Assembly: GCF_007991755.1 (NCBI RefSeq)
Contig: NZ_BJYY01000012.1
Span: 1-64,000 of the forward strand
Length of the DNA: 64,000 nt
Direction: 5' to 3'
DNA from: Cellulomonas aerilata
GTDB taxonomy: Bacteria > Actinomycetota > Actinomycetes > Actinomycetales > Cellulomonadaceae
Shown: one piece after another, positions 39,376 to 47,743 of the stretch
Numbering within the stretch: position 1 is the stretch's first letter
How the letters are laid out: each line of letters starts with the position of its first letter
Notes under the pieces: generated by a model
What the model saw: only the letters and a program-made list of their open reading frames with translations
Database searches by the model: none
Told to the model about the DNA's origin: nothing
Translations under genes and position numbers: made by a program

Positions 39376-39810
39376 CTACAGCAGGGTCTGCGCGCGGCGG
39401 CGCACCTCGGTCTTCGACCCCGACCGCAACGCCTCGATCGGCGTGCGCCCCAGGACGTCGTCCGGCGAGAAGAGCCACTCGATCGCCTCGCCCGGGTCGT
39501 ACCCGGCGTCGTCGAGCAGCGTGAGGGTCCCGCGCAGCGCCGCGAGCACGGCCCACTGCGGCGCCGTGCCCTCGGTGTCGTCGTCCTCCCCGGCGGGGGA
39601 CGACGGCGCGGCGGGGTTGGCCAGGTGAGCCGGCACGAGGAAGTCCGTCGGGACCGACAGCACGTTGCGCTCACCGCGCCGGACCGCCACCAGACGGCCC
39701 TCCTGCACCAGGCGGCGCACCTTGCCGACGTCGATCCCGAGACGCTCGGCCACGTCCGGGATGGTCAGCCAGTCGTGGACGAGGGCGTCGAGAGCTGCGG
39801 TGTCCGTCAC
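39376..39810 (-). CDS. Rv2175c-like DNA-binding protein
   Basis: A 144-residue protein with an N-terminal winged/MerR-like helix-turn-helix (LTIPDVAERLGIDVGKVRRLVQEGRLVAVRRG) and a C-terminal Rv2175c-type domain (WAVLAALRGTLTLLDDAGYDPGEAIEWLF). In M. tuberculosis, Rv2175c binds DNA and is phosphorylated by PknL, encoded next to it; here the kinase gene is one gene away, with a LysM hydrolase in between. GTG 39810 lies 7 nt after TAGGCT and has no RBS. Its regulon is unknown. Confidence 0.88.
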   Translation of the reverse strand: MTDTAALDALVHDWLTIPDVAERLGIDVGKVRRLVQEGRLVAVRRGERNVLSVPTDFLVPAHLANPAAPSSPAGEDDDTEGTAPQWAVLAALRGTLTLLDDAGYDPGEAIEWLFSPDDVLGRTPIEALRSGSKTEVRRRAQTLL

Positions 39811-39817
39811 GGCGACA

Positions 39818-39823
39818 AGCCTA
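39818..39823 (-). promoter_or_regulatory. -10 element for the leaderless Rv2175c-like gene
   Basis: TAGGCT on the minus strand, 7 nt before GTG 39810. Confidence 0.55.
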
Positions 39824-39989
39824 CGCAGCAGGGACCACCTACTCGCATCGGGTGAGTTACACCGACGCAATTACCGTCGTCCGCTTTCCACGGCCAGGGA
39901 CGTCGGCTACGTTCGCACCAGTCCCAGCAGTCACATCAGTAACTGCCGTCCCAGCAGTCTTCATCTCTCACATTGCCGAGGTTCGACCC

Positions 39990-41417
39990 ATGACCCAGCC
40001 CGCCACCGCCCGCTCGGACGCGTCCGCGCGCCTCAGCGACGAGCTCGGCCAGGCCCCGACGACGTCGCCGCGCACCGCACGCCACCGGGTGACCACCGGG
40101 ACCGGCGCCACGCTCGTGCTCGCCGTCGCATCCGTCGCCGGTGCCGGCGCGGCCCAGGCCGACGAGCAGTACACGGTCCGCGCCGGCGACACCGTGTCGC
40201 ACATCGCCGCACGCAGCGGCGCCTCGGTCGGCGCGATCGCCCGGGCCAACGACCTGCCCGCCTCGGCCCGCATCCGGATCGGCCAGACCCTGACGATCCC
40301 GACCGGGGCCGCGGCGCCGTCCGCCGCCCCCGCGCCGGCGGCCGCACCGGCGCGCGCCGCCGTCTACACGGTCGTGTCCGGCGACACGGTGTCGCGCATC
40401 GCCGCGAAGCACGGCACGACCGCGTCCGCCGTCGTCGCGGCGAACGGCCTCGACTCGCGCGCGTTCATCCGGGTCGGCCAGACGCTGACCATCCCGGGCG
40501 CCGGCGGCGCGACGGCACCCGCCCCGGCGGCCGCGCCCGCGCGTGCCGCGACCGGCGGATCCTACACGGTCGCCTCGGGCGACACCGTCTCCCGGATCGC
40601 CGCCCGGCACGGCACCACGGTCGCCGCCATCGTGGCCGCCAACGGCCTGGACTCCCGCGCCCGCATCCGCATCGGCCAGACCCTGACGATCCCCGGTGCA
40701 GGTGGCGCAGCCGCCGCCGCGCCCGCCGCCGCCGCCCCCGTCGCTGCTGCGAGCGGCACGTACACCGTCGCGTCCGGGGACACCGTCTCGCGCATCGCCG
40801 CCAAGCACGGCACGACGGTCGCGGCGATCGTGGCGGCGAACGGCCTCGACTCGCGCGCGTTCGTGCGGATCGGCCAGAAGCTCACCGTCCCCGGAGCGGC
40901 CCCAGCCGCCACGAAGGCGCCCACGACCCAGCTGGTCGGCAACACGTTCGCCGGCCGGACCTACTCCGACGCCGTGGTCTCCTCGGCCAACGCGAACAAG
41001 GCCACGCTGCTGTCGATGGGGGTCCCGTCCAAGGACGCCATGCGCGCCAAGGTCGCCGCGACGGCCCGCGCGATGGGCGTCGACCCGGCGCTCGCGCTCG
41101 CGATCGCGTACCAGGAGTCGGGGTTCAACCAGACCGCCGTCTCCCCCGCCAACGCGATCGGCACGATGCAGGTCATCCCCTCCTCCGGCCAGTGGGCCGG
41201 TGACCTCGTGGGGCGTCCGCTCAACCTGCTGGACCCGGACGACAACGTGGTGGCCGGCGTCGCCATCCTGCGCCAGCTCGTGCGGATCAGCCCGGACCTG
41301 CCCAGCGCCATCGCCGGGTACTACCAGGGCGCGTCGTCGGTCAAGCGCAACGGCATGTTCGCCGACACCCGCCGGTACGTCGCCAGCGTGCAGACCCACA
41401 TGACGCGCTTCCGCTGA
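39990..41417 (+). CDS. Secreted lytic transglycosylase with four LysM domains
   Basis: A 475-residue exported cell-wall enzyme. Residues 1-34 are cytosolic, 35-57 form a late signal/anchor segment ending AGAAQA, four LysM peptidoglycan-binding repeats follow (starting near 60, 126, 190 and 255; repeats 2-4 are nearly identical and joined by Ala/Pro linkers), then an SLT lysozyme-like domain with catalytic Glu in AYQESGFNQTAVSPANAIG. It cleaves the glycan backbone. The ATG has GAGG 8 nt upstream. The upstream 179 bp show no convincing riboswitch. Next to a PASTA kinase, a role in growth or resuscitation is plausible. Confidence 0.9.
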   Translation: MTQPATARSDASARLSDELGQAPTTSPRTARHRVTTGTGATLVLAVASVAGAGAAQADEQYTVRAGDTVSHIAARSGASVGAIARANDLPASARIRIGQTLTIPTGAAAPSAAPAPAAAPARAAVYTVVSGDTVSRIAAKHGTTASAVVAANGLDSRAFIRVGQTLTIPGAGGATAPAPAAAPARAATGGSYTVASGDTVSRIAARHGTTVAAIVAANGLDSRARIRIGQTLTIPGAGGAAAAAPAAAAPVAAASGTYTVASGDTVSRIAAKHGTTVAAIVAANGLDSRAFVRIGQKLTVPGAAPAATKAPTTQLVGNTFAGRTYSDAVVSSANANKATLLSMGVPSKDAMRAKVAATARAMGVDPALALAIAYQESGFNQTAVSPANAIGTMQVIPSSGQWAGDLVGRPLNLLDPDDNVVAGVAILRQLVRISPDLPSAIAGYYQGASSVKRNGMFADTRRYVASVQTHMTRFR

Positions 41418-41454
41418 ACCGCCGCGCCTGACCGGCCCGTCGCACGCGCGACCG

Positions 41455-41460
41455 TAGGAT
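41455..41460 (+). promoter_or_regulatory. -10 element for the leaderless kinase gene
   Basis: TAGGAT, 7 nt before GTG 41468. The same bases overlap the alternative ATG at 41459, which argues against that start. Confidence 0.5.
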
Positions 41461-41467
41461 GACCGCC

Positions 41468-43453
41468 GTGGGAACCACCATCAGCGACCCGTTGGTCGGC
41501 CGCCTGGTCGACGGGCGCTACGAGGTCGTCTCCCGCATCGCGCGTGGTGGCATGGCGACCGTGTACCTCGCCGTCGACCGGCGCCTCGACCGCGAGGTCG
41601 CGGTCAAGGTGATGCACCCGCACCTGGCGGAGGGCGCCGCCGGCACGGCGTTCGTCGCGCGGTTCCGCCGCGAGGCCCGGGCGGCCGCCCGCCTGACCCA
41701 CCCGGGGCTCGTCGGCGTCTACGACCAGGGTGTGGACGGGGACACCAGCTACCTGACGATGGAGTACATCGACGGGACGAACCTGCGCCGCCACCTCGGC
41801 GAGCGCGGGGCCCTGTCCGTGGAGGAGTCCTTCTCCGTCCTCGAGCGCATCCTCGACGCGCTCGCCGCCGCCCACCGCACGGGGCTCGTGCACCGCGACA
41901 TCAAGCCCGAGAACGTGCTCATCGCGTCCGACGGCCGGGTCAAGGTGGCGGACTTCGGGCTGGCCCGGGCGGTCACCGAGGTCACGTCGACGACGACCGG
42001 GACCGTCCTGGGCACGGTGGCATACCTCGGCCCCGAGCTGGTCGCGAAGGGGGTGTCCGACCCGCGCACCGACGTGTACGCGACCGGGATCCTGCTGTAC
42101 GAGATGCTCACCGGGCGCCAGCCGTTCGTCGGGGAGACCCCGATCCAGGTCGCGTTCCAGCACGTCAACTCCGACATCCCGGCGCCCTCCACCGTCCTGC
42201 CGTGGATCCCGCAGGAGGTCGACGAGCTCGTCGGCGCGCTGGCCGCGCGCGAGCCGGACGACCGGCCGGTCGACGCCGGGGCCGCGCTCGCCGCGCTGCG
42301 CCGGACCCGGGCGAGCCTCGACGCGTCGACGCTCGCCCGTCGCGCCGACGTCGAGCCGACGATCGCGCTGCACCCCGCCACCGTGGACCCCGACAGCCCG
42401 CCGTCCCCGGACGGCGCCGACGACCACGAGGACGAGGCGGGCGGCGCCACCACCCGCCTGGACGTCGGGGCCCGGGGCTCCACGGTGGCGCTGCCCATCG
42501 GCGCCGGCATCCGCACCGCCCAGGAGCAGGCCGAGCAGGAGCGCGCGGCCCACGCCCCCCAGCGACGCCGACGCCGCCGTCGCTGGGCCGCCGTCGTCAC
42601 GCTGCTGCTCGCGTCCGGCGCCGCGGGGACGTGGTGGTTCCAGACGGTCGGCCCCGGGGCCTACACGTCGGTGCCCGACGTGGTCGGCGACGACCAGGCG
42701 GCCGCGGTCGAGGAGCTCGACGGCTCCGGGCTGGGCTCGAGCGTCACGCTGGTCTTCGACGAGACGACGCCCGGCACGGTCATCGGGAGCGAGCCCGAGC
42801 CCGGTGCGCGGATCCTGGAGGACGGCTCGGTCGTCCTGTCGGTGTCCCAGGGACCGGAGATGACGACCGTCCCGGGCGGGCTCGTCGGCGCCAGCTTCGA
42901 CGACGCCCAGGCGGCGCTGCAGGCCGCCGGGCTCGTCCTCGGCCAGACCGAGACCCCGTACGACGACGAGGCGCCGAAGGGCTCGGTGATGGCGGCCTCC
43001 CAGCCGGCCGACACCGCGCTGCCCAAGGGGTCCGAGGTCGTCCTCACGGTGTCGCAGGGGCCCGCGCCGGTCACGATCCCGCAGGTCATCGGCGCCACCC
43101 GGGAGCAGGCGACCAAGGACCTGGAGAGCGAGGGCCTCGTCCCCACGGTCACCGAGGCGTTCAGCGACACGGTCCCGGCCGGCACGGTGGTCGACCAGGA
43201 CCCCACGACCGGCACGGCGGGGCACCGGCGCGACCCGGTGACCATCGTGGTGTCCAAGGGACCCGAGCTCGTCGAGGTCCCGAGCGTCGTCTCCCAGCAG
43301 TACGACGCGGCGGCCGAGCGGCTCACCGAGCTCGGGTTCGTCCCGCAGCGGCAGAACGTCCTAGGCGGGTTCTTCGGGACCGTGCGGGACCAGACCGTCG
43401 CCCCCGGTCAGATGGTGCCCCGGGGCACCTCCATCACGCTCACCGTCGTCTGA
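41468..43453 (+). CDS. Transmembrane PASTA Ser/Thr protein kinase
   Basis: A 661-residue Hanks-type kinase. The kinase domain spans 17-285 with the P-loop region IARGGMATVY, Lys47, HRD catalytic Asp144 and DFG at 162-164. A basic RRRRRR stretch precedes one membrane helix (about 375-395), then four extracellular PASTA domains sense muropeptides or lipid II. It sits at the pknL position of the Rv2173-Rv2182c block, although M. tuberculosis PknL has no PASTA domains. Likely targets include the Rv2175c-like regulator (inference from Mycobacterium). Start chosen by leaderless spacing and by the usual VGTTISDPLVG N-terminus. Confidence 0.94.
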   Translation: MGTTISDPLVGRLVDGRYEVVSRIARGGMATVYLAVDRRLDREVAVKVMHPHLAEGAAGTAFVARFRREARAAARLTHPGLVGVYDQGVDGDTSYLTMEYIDGTNLRRHLGERGALSVEESFSVLERILDALAAAHRTGLVHRDIKPENVLIASDGRVKVADFGLARAVTEVTSTTTGTVLGTVAYLGPELVAKGVSDPRTDVYATGILLYEMLTGRQPFVGETPIQVAFQHVNSDIPAPSTVLPWIPQEVDELVGALAAREPDDRPVDAGAALAALRRTRASLDASTLARRADVEPTIALHPATVDPDSPPSPDGADDHEDEAGGATTRLDVGARGSTVALPIGAGIRTAQEQAEQERAAHAPQRRRRRRRWAAVVTLLLASGAAGTWWFQTVGPGAYTSVPDVVGDDQAAAVEELDGSGLGSSVTLVFDETTPGTVIGSEPEPGARILEDGSVVLSVSQGPEMTTVPGGLVGASFDDAQAALQAAGLVLGQTETPYDDEAPKGSVMAASQPADTALPKGSEVVLTVSQGPAPVTIPQVIGATREQATKDLESEGLVPTVTEAFSDTVPAGTVVDQDPTTGTAGHRRDPVTIVVSKGPELVEVPSVVSQQYDAAAERLTELGFVPQRQNVLGGFFGTVRDQTVAPGQMVPRGTSITLTVV

Positions 43454-43492
43454 TCCCGGCCTCGGCCGCGGTACCGACCCGCGCCGGCGACG

Positions 43493-43533
43493 GACGGCGG
43501 GCGGCCCGGGTCTGCCCCGGACCGCCCGCCGTC
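43493..43533. terminator. Terminator between the kinase and aroG genes
   Basis: Arms 43493-43510 and 43516-43533 pair over 18 positions with one mismatch and a 5-nt loop, between convergent genes; serves both. Confidence 0.75.
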
Positions 43534-43560
43534 AACCTCGTGCGCGTGCCGCCGTCGGGG

Positions 43561-44946
43561 TCAGGCGCCGCGCATCAGCTGGACGACCTGGAAGGCCATC
43601 TCCAGCGACTGCTGGTGGTTCAGGCGCGGGTCGACGAGCGTCTCGTAGCGCAGCGCGAGACCGGCGTCATCGATCTCCTCGCTGCCCCCGAGCACCTCGG
43701 TGACGTCGTCACCGGTGAGCTCGACGTGCAGGCCGCCGGGCACCGTCCCCAGCGCCCGGTGCACCTCGAAGAAGCCCCGGACCTCGTCGAGCACGTCCGT
43801 CAGGCGGCGCGTCTTGTACCCGCTCGCCGAGGTGATCGTGTTGCCGTGCATCGGGTCGCAGACCCAGGTGACAGGCGACCCGGCCGCGGTGACCTTCTCC
43901 ACCAGCGCGGGCAGCGCGTCGCGGACCGTGCCGGCTCCCATGCGGGTGATGAACGTCAGGCGCCCGGGCTCGCCCGCCGGGTTGAGCTTGTCGATCAGCG
44001 TCAGCGCGTCGTCCGCGGACGTCGTCGGGCCGAGCTTGACCCCCACGGGGTTGCGGACCCGAGACAGGAAGTCGACGTGGGCGCCGTCCACCTGACGGGT
44101 GCGCTCCCCGATCCACAGGAAGTGCGCGGAGCAGTCGTACGGCAGGCCGGTGCGCGAGTCGATCCGGGTCAGCGGGCGCTCGTAGTCCAGCAGCAGCGCC
44201 TCGTGGCTGGAGAAGAACTCCACGGTGCGCAGCGCGTCGAAGTCGGCACCGCACGCGGCCATGAACCGGATCGCGCGGTCGATCTCCGCGGCGGTCTCCT
44301 CGTAGCGGGAGTACGCCGGGTTGGCCATGAACCCGCGGTTCCACTCGTGCACGCGCCGCAGGTCCGCGAAGCCGCCGGTGGTGAACGCCCGCAGCAGGTT
44401 CAGCGTCGCGGCACTGGTGTGGTACGCCTGCTGCAGCCGCTCGGGGTTCGGAACGCGCGCCTCGGGCGTGAACTCGTGCGCGTTGACGATGTCGCCCCGG
44501 AACGCCGGCAGCGTGACGCCGTCGCGGGTCTCGGAGTCGGCGCTGCGCGGCTTGGCGTACTGCCCGGCCATCCGCCCCATCTTGATGACCGGCAGGCTCG
44601 CGCCGTAGGTCAGCACGACCGCCATCTGCAGGATGGTCTTGATCTTGTTGCGGATGTTGTCGGCCGTGGCCTCGGCGAACGTCTCGGCGCAGTCGCCGCC
44701 CTGCAGGAGGAAGGCCTCCCCCCGTCCCGCGGCCGCGAGCCGGGACTTCAGGACGTCGGCCTCGCCGGCGAACACCAGCGGCGGCAGGGCGGCGAGCCGC
44801 TCCCCCACCCGCCGGACGTGGTCAGGGTCCGGCCAGGTCGGCTGCTGGGCGACGGTCAGCGTGCGCCAGTGGTCCAGACCCGCCAGGACCTGGGGGTCGG
44901 GGGTGACCTCGACCTCGCCCGTCGACCTGCCCTGCTGGGACGTCAC
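43561..44946 (-). CDS. aroG: Class II 3-deoxy-7-phosphoheptulonate synthase
   Basis: A 461-residue plant-type DAHP synthase, condensing phosphoenolpyruvate and erythrose 4-phosphate at the entry of the shikimate pathway. Family signatures: LLQGGDCAETF, KMGRMAGQYAKPRS, GFMANPAYSRYEE, HFLWIGERTRQ, VGVKLGPTTSADD and WVCDPMHGNT. The GTG start overlaps the stop of the upstream phosphofructokinase by 4 nt (GTGA), so aromatic-acid entry is coupled to a glycolytic gene. Synteny agrees with Rv2178c. Confidence 0.96.
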   Translation of the reverse strand: MTSQQGRSTGEVEVTPDPQVLAGLDHWRTLTVAQQPTWPDPDHVRRVGERLAALPPLVFAGEADVLKSRLAAAGRGEAFLLQGGDCAETFAEATADNIRNKIKTILQMAVVLTYGASLPVIKMGRMAGQYAKPRSADSETRDGVTLPAFRGDIVNAHEFTPEARVPNPERLQQAYHTSAATLNLLRAFTTGGFADLRRVHEWNRGFMANPAYSRYEETAAEIDRAIRFMAACGADFDALRTVEFFSSHEALLLDYERPLTRIDSRTGLPYDCSAHFLWIGERTRQVDGAHVDFLSRVRNPVGVKLGPTTSADDALTLIDKLNPAGEPGRLTFITRMGAGTVRDALPALVEKVTAAGSPVTWVCDPMHGNTITSASGYKTRRLTDVLDEVRGFFEVHRALGTVPGGLHVELTGDDVTEVLGGSEEIDDAGLALRYETLVDPRLNHQQSLEMAFQVVQLMRGA

Positions 44947-46160
44947 GACGTCGCCGGGACGAGCTGCTGGCCGATGCCGGCCAGCAGCTCGCCGAACCAG
45001 GGCTGCGACACGTCGAACGCCTTGCCACCGGCGATGCGGGGGAACGCGATGGCCTTGAGCCGGTCGCCGTCCTCCTCGTCGTGCCCGATGACGCCCGCCT
45101 CGCCGCGCAGCGCGCACTCCACGGCCAGGTCCGTCATGGACTTGATCAGGCGCAGGTCCTCGGCGTTGGCCGCGGCGGCGCGCGAGTAGTACCCGCTCTT
45201 CTGCACCATGACCTTCTCCGCGCCGAGCTTCTCGGCGAACTGCTGGGCGAACCACTGACCGGGGTTGATGTCGTTCAGACGCACATGGCCGAACGGGTCG
45301 CGCGCGACCTCGGTGCCGGCGGCCTCGAGCTGCTCGACGATCTCGTGCATGCCGGCGCCCTCGGACAGGAAGATGTTGACGTTCCCGATCTCGTCCATGA
45401 CCCCGCGCAGGCGGGTGGCCTCGGCCTCGATGTCCAGCGCCAGCTCGGGCAGGAAGACGGCGTGGACGTCCCACCGCTCCTTGCTCAGGCCGATGTTCGG
45501 GAGCCACTCCTGGGTGTCCAGCCACCGGCGGTACTCCGCGGCGGCGGCGGCGGTCAGCCAGCCGCAGTGCCGGCCCATGACCTCGTGCACGATCAGCATG
45601 CGCGGCCCCGAGCGGTGCTCGCCGATGATGTTGCGCGCGAACCCGGCGGCCTCCTCGGCGGCGGTCCAGGCGCCGAGCGACTGCTTGATCGGGATGATGT
45701 CGTTGTCGATCGTCTTGGGCAGCCCCACGACGGTCAGCTCGTAGCCGTTCTCGTGCAGGTAGGCGGCCAGGTCGGCGGCCGTCGTGTTGGTGTCGTCGCC
45801 CCCGATGGTGTGCAGGACGTCGACGCCGTCCGCCTTGAGCCGGTCCGCCGCGACCTTCAGCGGGTCCTGGCCCTCCTCGACCAGGCCCCGCTTGACGAGG
45901 TCCTCGGCGTTGGTGAGCTTCACGCGGGAGTTGCCGATCGGCGAGCCGCCGAAGCGGTGCAGGAGCCCGGCCTTGGCGCGGGTCTCGTCGTCGACGACCA
46001 CGGTGTTGCCGGTCAGCAGGCCGTGGTAGCCGTGCTGGTAGGCGATGATCTCGACCTCCGGCGCGACCTCGGTGTAGCGCTCGATCAGCCCCCCGACAGC
46101 GGAGGACAGGCACGGCGCGAAGCCGCCCGCGGTCAGCAGCGCGACACGACGAACCGACAT
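44943..46160 (-). CDS. pfp: Pyrophosphate-type 6-phosphofructokinase
   Basis: A 405-residue phosphofructokinase. The phosphoryl-donor motif is GGDD (120-123) and the catalytic loop is PKTIDND (148-154). In ATP-PFKs these are normally GGDGS and PGTIDND; the Asp123/Lys149 pair is the accepted signature of PPi-dependent enzymes. It should therefore be reversible and use PPi with fructose 6-phosphate. ATG 46160 is chosen because GAAGGG lies 8 nt upstream; the GTG three codons earlier overlaps that RBS. It is co-translated with aroG. PPi dependence is a sequence inference. Confidence 0.93.
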   Translation of the reverse strand: MSVRRVALLTAGGFAPCLSSAVGGLIERYTEVAPEVEIIAYQHGYHGLLTGNTVVVDDETRAKAGLLHRFGGSPIGNSRVKLTNAEDLVKRGLVEEGQDPLKVAADRLKADGVDVLHTIGGDDTNTTAADLAAYLHENGYELTVVGLPKTIDNDIIPIKQSLGAWTAAEEAAGFARNIIGEHRSGPRMLIVHEVMGRHCGWLTAAAAAEYRRWLDTQEWLPNIGLSKERWDVHAVFLPELALDIEAEATRLRGVMDEIGNVNIFLSEGAGMHEIVEQLEAAGTEVARDPFGHVRLNDINPGQWFAQQFAEKLGAEKVMVQKSGYYSRAAAANAEDLRLIKSMTDLAVECALRGEAGVIGHDEEDGDRLKAIAFPRIAGGKAFDVSQPWFGELLAGIGQQLVPATS

Positions 46161-46296
46161 GGAACTCACCCTTCGTAGGTCTTCTCTTCCGCCCGCGCGG
46201 CCGACGGCGGCGTGTGCACGGGCGCACCGCCGGACCGGGTCGCTCGGCGACCCGCGGCCGGGACGGGGATCGCCACCACCGGCGGCGACCCGGCGT

Positions 46297-47103
46297 TCAT
46301 CCTACTGACGGGGTCGCGTCGTCCTCGGGCGGTACCGGAACGTGGACCTCCGGGGCCGGGCGGCCGCCGGGGGCGAGCGGCACGCCCGTCGCCGGCTCGC
46401 CGCCGTCGACGGGGCGGGCGTGCCCGGACGCCAGGCGCGCCTTCTGCGTCGCGGCGTACACGTCGACGTACTCCTGACCGGACAGGCTCATCAGCGCGTA
46501 CATGATCTCGTCGGTGACCGAGCGCAGGATGAAGCGGTCGCTCTCCATCCCCCGGTAGCGGCTGAAGTCCAGCGGCTCGCCGATCACGATCCCGATGCGC
46601 ATGACCTTGGGGATCCGCCGCCCGATCGGCTGGGCGATGTTCGTGCCGACCATCGCGACCGGGATCACCGGCGCGCCGGACTCGATCGCCAGACGCGCGA
46701 CGCCGGTCTTGCCGCGGTACAGACGACCGTCCGGGCTGCGGGTGCCCTCGGGGTAGATGCCGAAGAGCCCGCCGTCGTTCAGCCGGCGCAGGCCGGTGCG
46801 CAGCGCCGCCTCGCTCGCCTTGCCGCCGCCCCGGTCGACCGGGATGGTCCCCACCCCGCGCATGAACCCCGCGGTGACCCGGCCCTTGAGCCCGGCCCCC
46901 TGGAAGTACTCGGACTTGCCGATGAAGACGATCTCCCGCGGCAGCACGAGCGGCAGGAAGAACGAGTCGATGACGGCCAGGTGGTTGCTCGCCAGGATCG
47001 CCGGGCCGTCCACGGGGACGTTCTCCACTCCGCGCACCCAGGGGCGGTACACCAGGCGCAGCAGGGGACCGACCATCACCCGCTTCATGAACCAGTAGAA
47101 CAA
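46297..47103 (-). CDS. 1-acylglycerol-3-phosphate acyltransferase family protein (PlsC-like)
   Basis: A 268-residue membrane-associated acyltransferase. The HX4D motif is NHLAVID (H41, D46), with IYPEGTRS as the acceptor-binding block and GVGTIPVDRGGG. It matches Rv2182c. The C-terminal 45 residues (after ATQKARLASG) are a Pro/Gly-rich tail. The start is TTG at 47103, supported by AGAGGTGGGG just upstream; ATG 47088 is the alternative. It is upstream of, and on the same strand as, the pfp-aroG pair (136-bp gap) and is probably transcribed separately or with it. Confidence 0.9.
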   Translation of the reverse strand: MFYWFMKRVMVGPLLRLVYRPWVRGVENVPVDGPAILASNHLAVIDSFFLPLVLPREIVFIGKSEYFQGAGLKGRVTAGFMRGVGTIPVDRGGGKASEAALRTGLRRLNDGGLFGIYPEGTRSPDGRLYRGKTGVARLAIESGAPVIPVAMVGTNIAQPIGRRIPKVMRIGIVIGEPLDFSRYRGMESDRFILRSVTDEIMYALMSLSGQEYVDVYAATQKARLASGHARPVDGGEPATGVPLAPGGRPAPEVHVPVPPEDDATPSVG

Positions 47104-47158
47104 CGCCCCACCTCTTCCACTGCGCCGACGCGACCCGCGCGCAGCATCCGTACGACTC

Positions 47159-47164
47159 TAGAGT
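47159..47164 (+). promoter_or_regulatory. -10 element for the leaderless membrane-protein gene
   Basis: TAGAGT, 7 nt before ATG 47172. It is the centre of the palindrome ACTCTAGAGT (47155-47164), so it can also read TAGAGT toward the plsC-like gene on the other strand. Confidence 0.5.
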
Positions 47165-47171
47165 GCTGCAC

Positions 47172-47726
47172 ATGGCCGCACGCCACGACGACACGGGGGA
47201 CGCCCCCGACCGCCCGGACCGGGACGACATCGCCGAGCGCTGGGCCGAGATCATCGCCGACCTGGGCCCGCTGGACGCCGACGAGAGCGTCGACACCGCC
47301 GCCCCCGACGGGCCCCCGGACACCGGTGCGAGCCCCGATCCCGGCGCCGGCCCGGCGGTAACCTACCCGGTCGCGCCGTGGGTGTCGGCCCGCCCGGGTC
47401 AGTCGGCGCCGCGCGAGCTGTCGGGACGTGACTGGTCCGGCACCGACGACATCGAGGCGGCCGAGGCGGAGCTCGACGACCGCGAGCACTTCGTGCCCCC
47501 CGAGCCCGGACCCGTGCTCGGCGGCGACCCGCTGCTGACCATGGCCTGGTTCGGGGCGGCCGGGGTGCCCATCGCCCTGCTCGTCGCGCTCATCGTGTGG
47601 CGGGACGCGCCGGTGGTCCTCATGCAGGCCGCGGGCGTCGTCTTCCTGCTCAGCTGCGGGCTGCTCCTGTGGCGCATGCCGCACCACCGCGACGACGACC
47701 ACAGCGGACCGGGCGCCGTCGTCTGA
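47172..47726 (+). CDS. Hypothetical membrane protein
   Basis: A 184-residue protein. The first 110 residues are acidic and Pro/Asp-rich, then REHFVPPEPGPVLGGDP and two hydrophobic helices (MAWFGAAGVPIALLVALIVW and VLMQAAGVVFLLSCGLLLW), ending in a His/Asp-rich tail. Small actinobacterial membrane proteins with the FVPPEP motif are common next to plsC-like and glucokinase genes, but I cannot assign a function. It has no RBS; ATG sits 7 nt after TAGAGT. Confidence 0.75.
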   Translation: MAARHDDTGDAPDRPDRDDIAERWAEIIADLGPLDADESVDTAAPDGPPDTGASPDPGAGPAVTYPVAPWVSARPGQSAPRELSGRDWSGTDDIEAAEAELDDREHFVPPEPGPVLGGDPLLTMAWFGAAGVPIALLVALIVWRDAPVVLMQAAGVVFLLSCGLLLWRMPHHRDDDHSGPGAVV

Positions 47727-47743
47727 CGCGGTACGGCGGCGGC

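Noticed and set aside
39811-39989. Possible c-di-AMP (ydaO-type) riboswitch before the LysM transglycosylase
   Set aside because: Such elements occur before wall hydrolases in actinobacteria, but I could not find the conserved core in this 179-bp leader. The 71-bp gap before the KimA-like gene is also too short for one.
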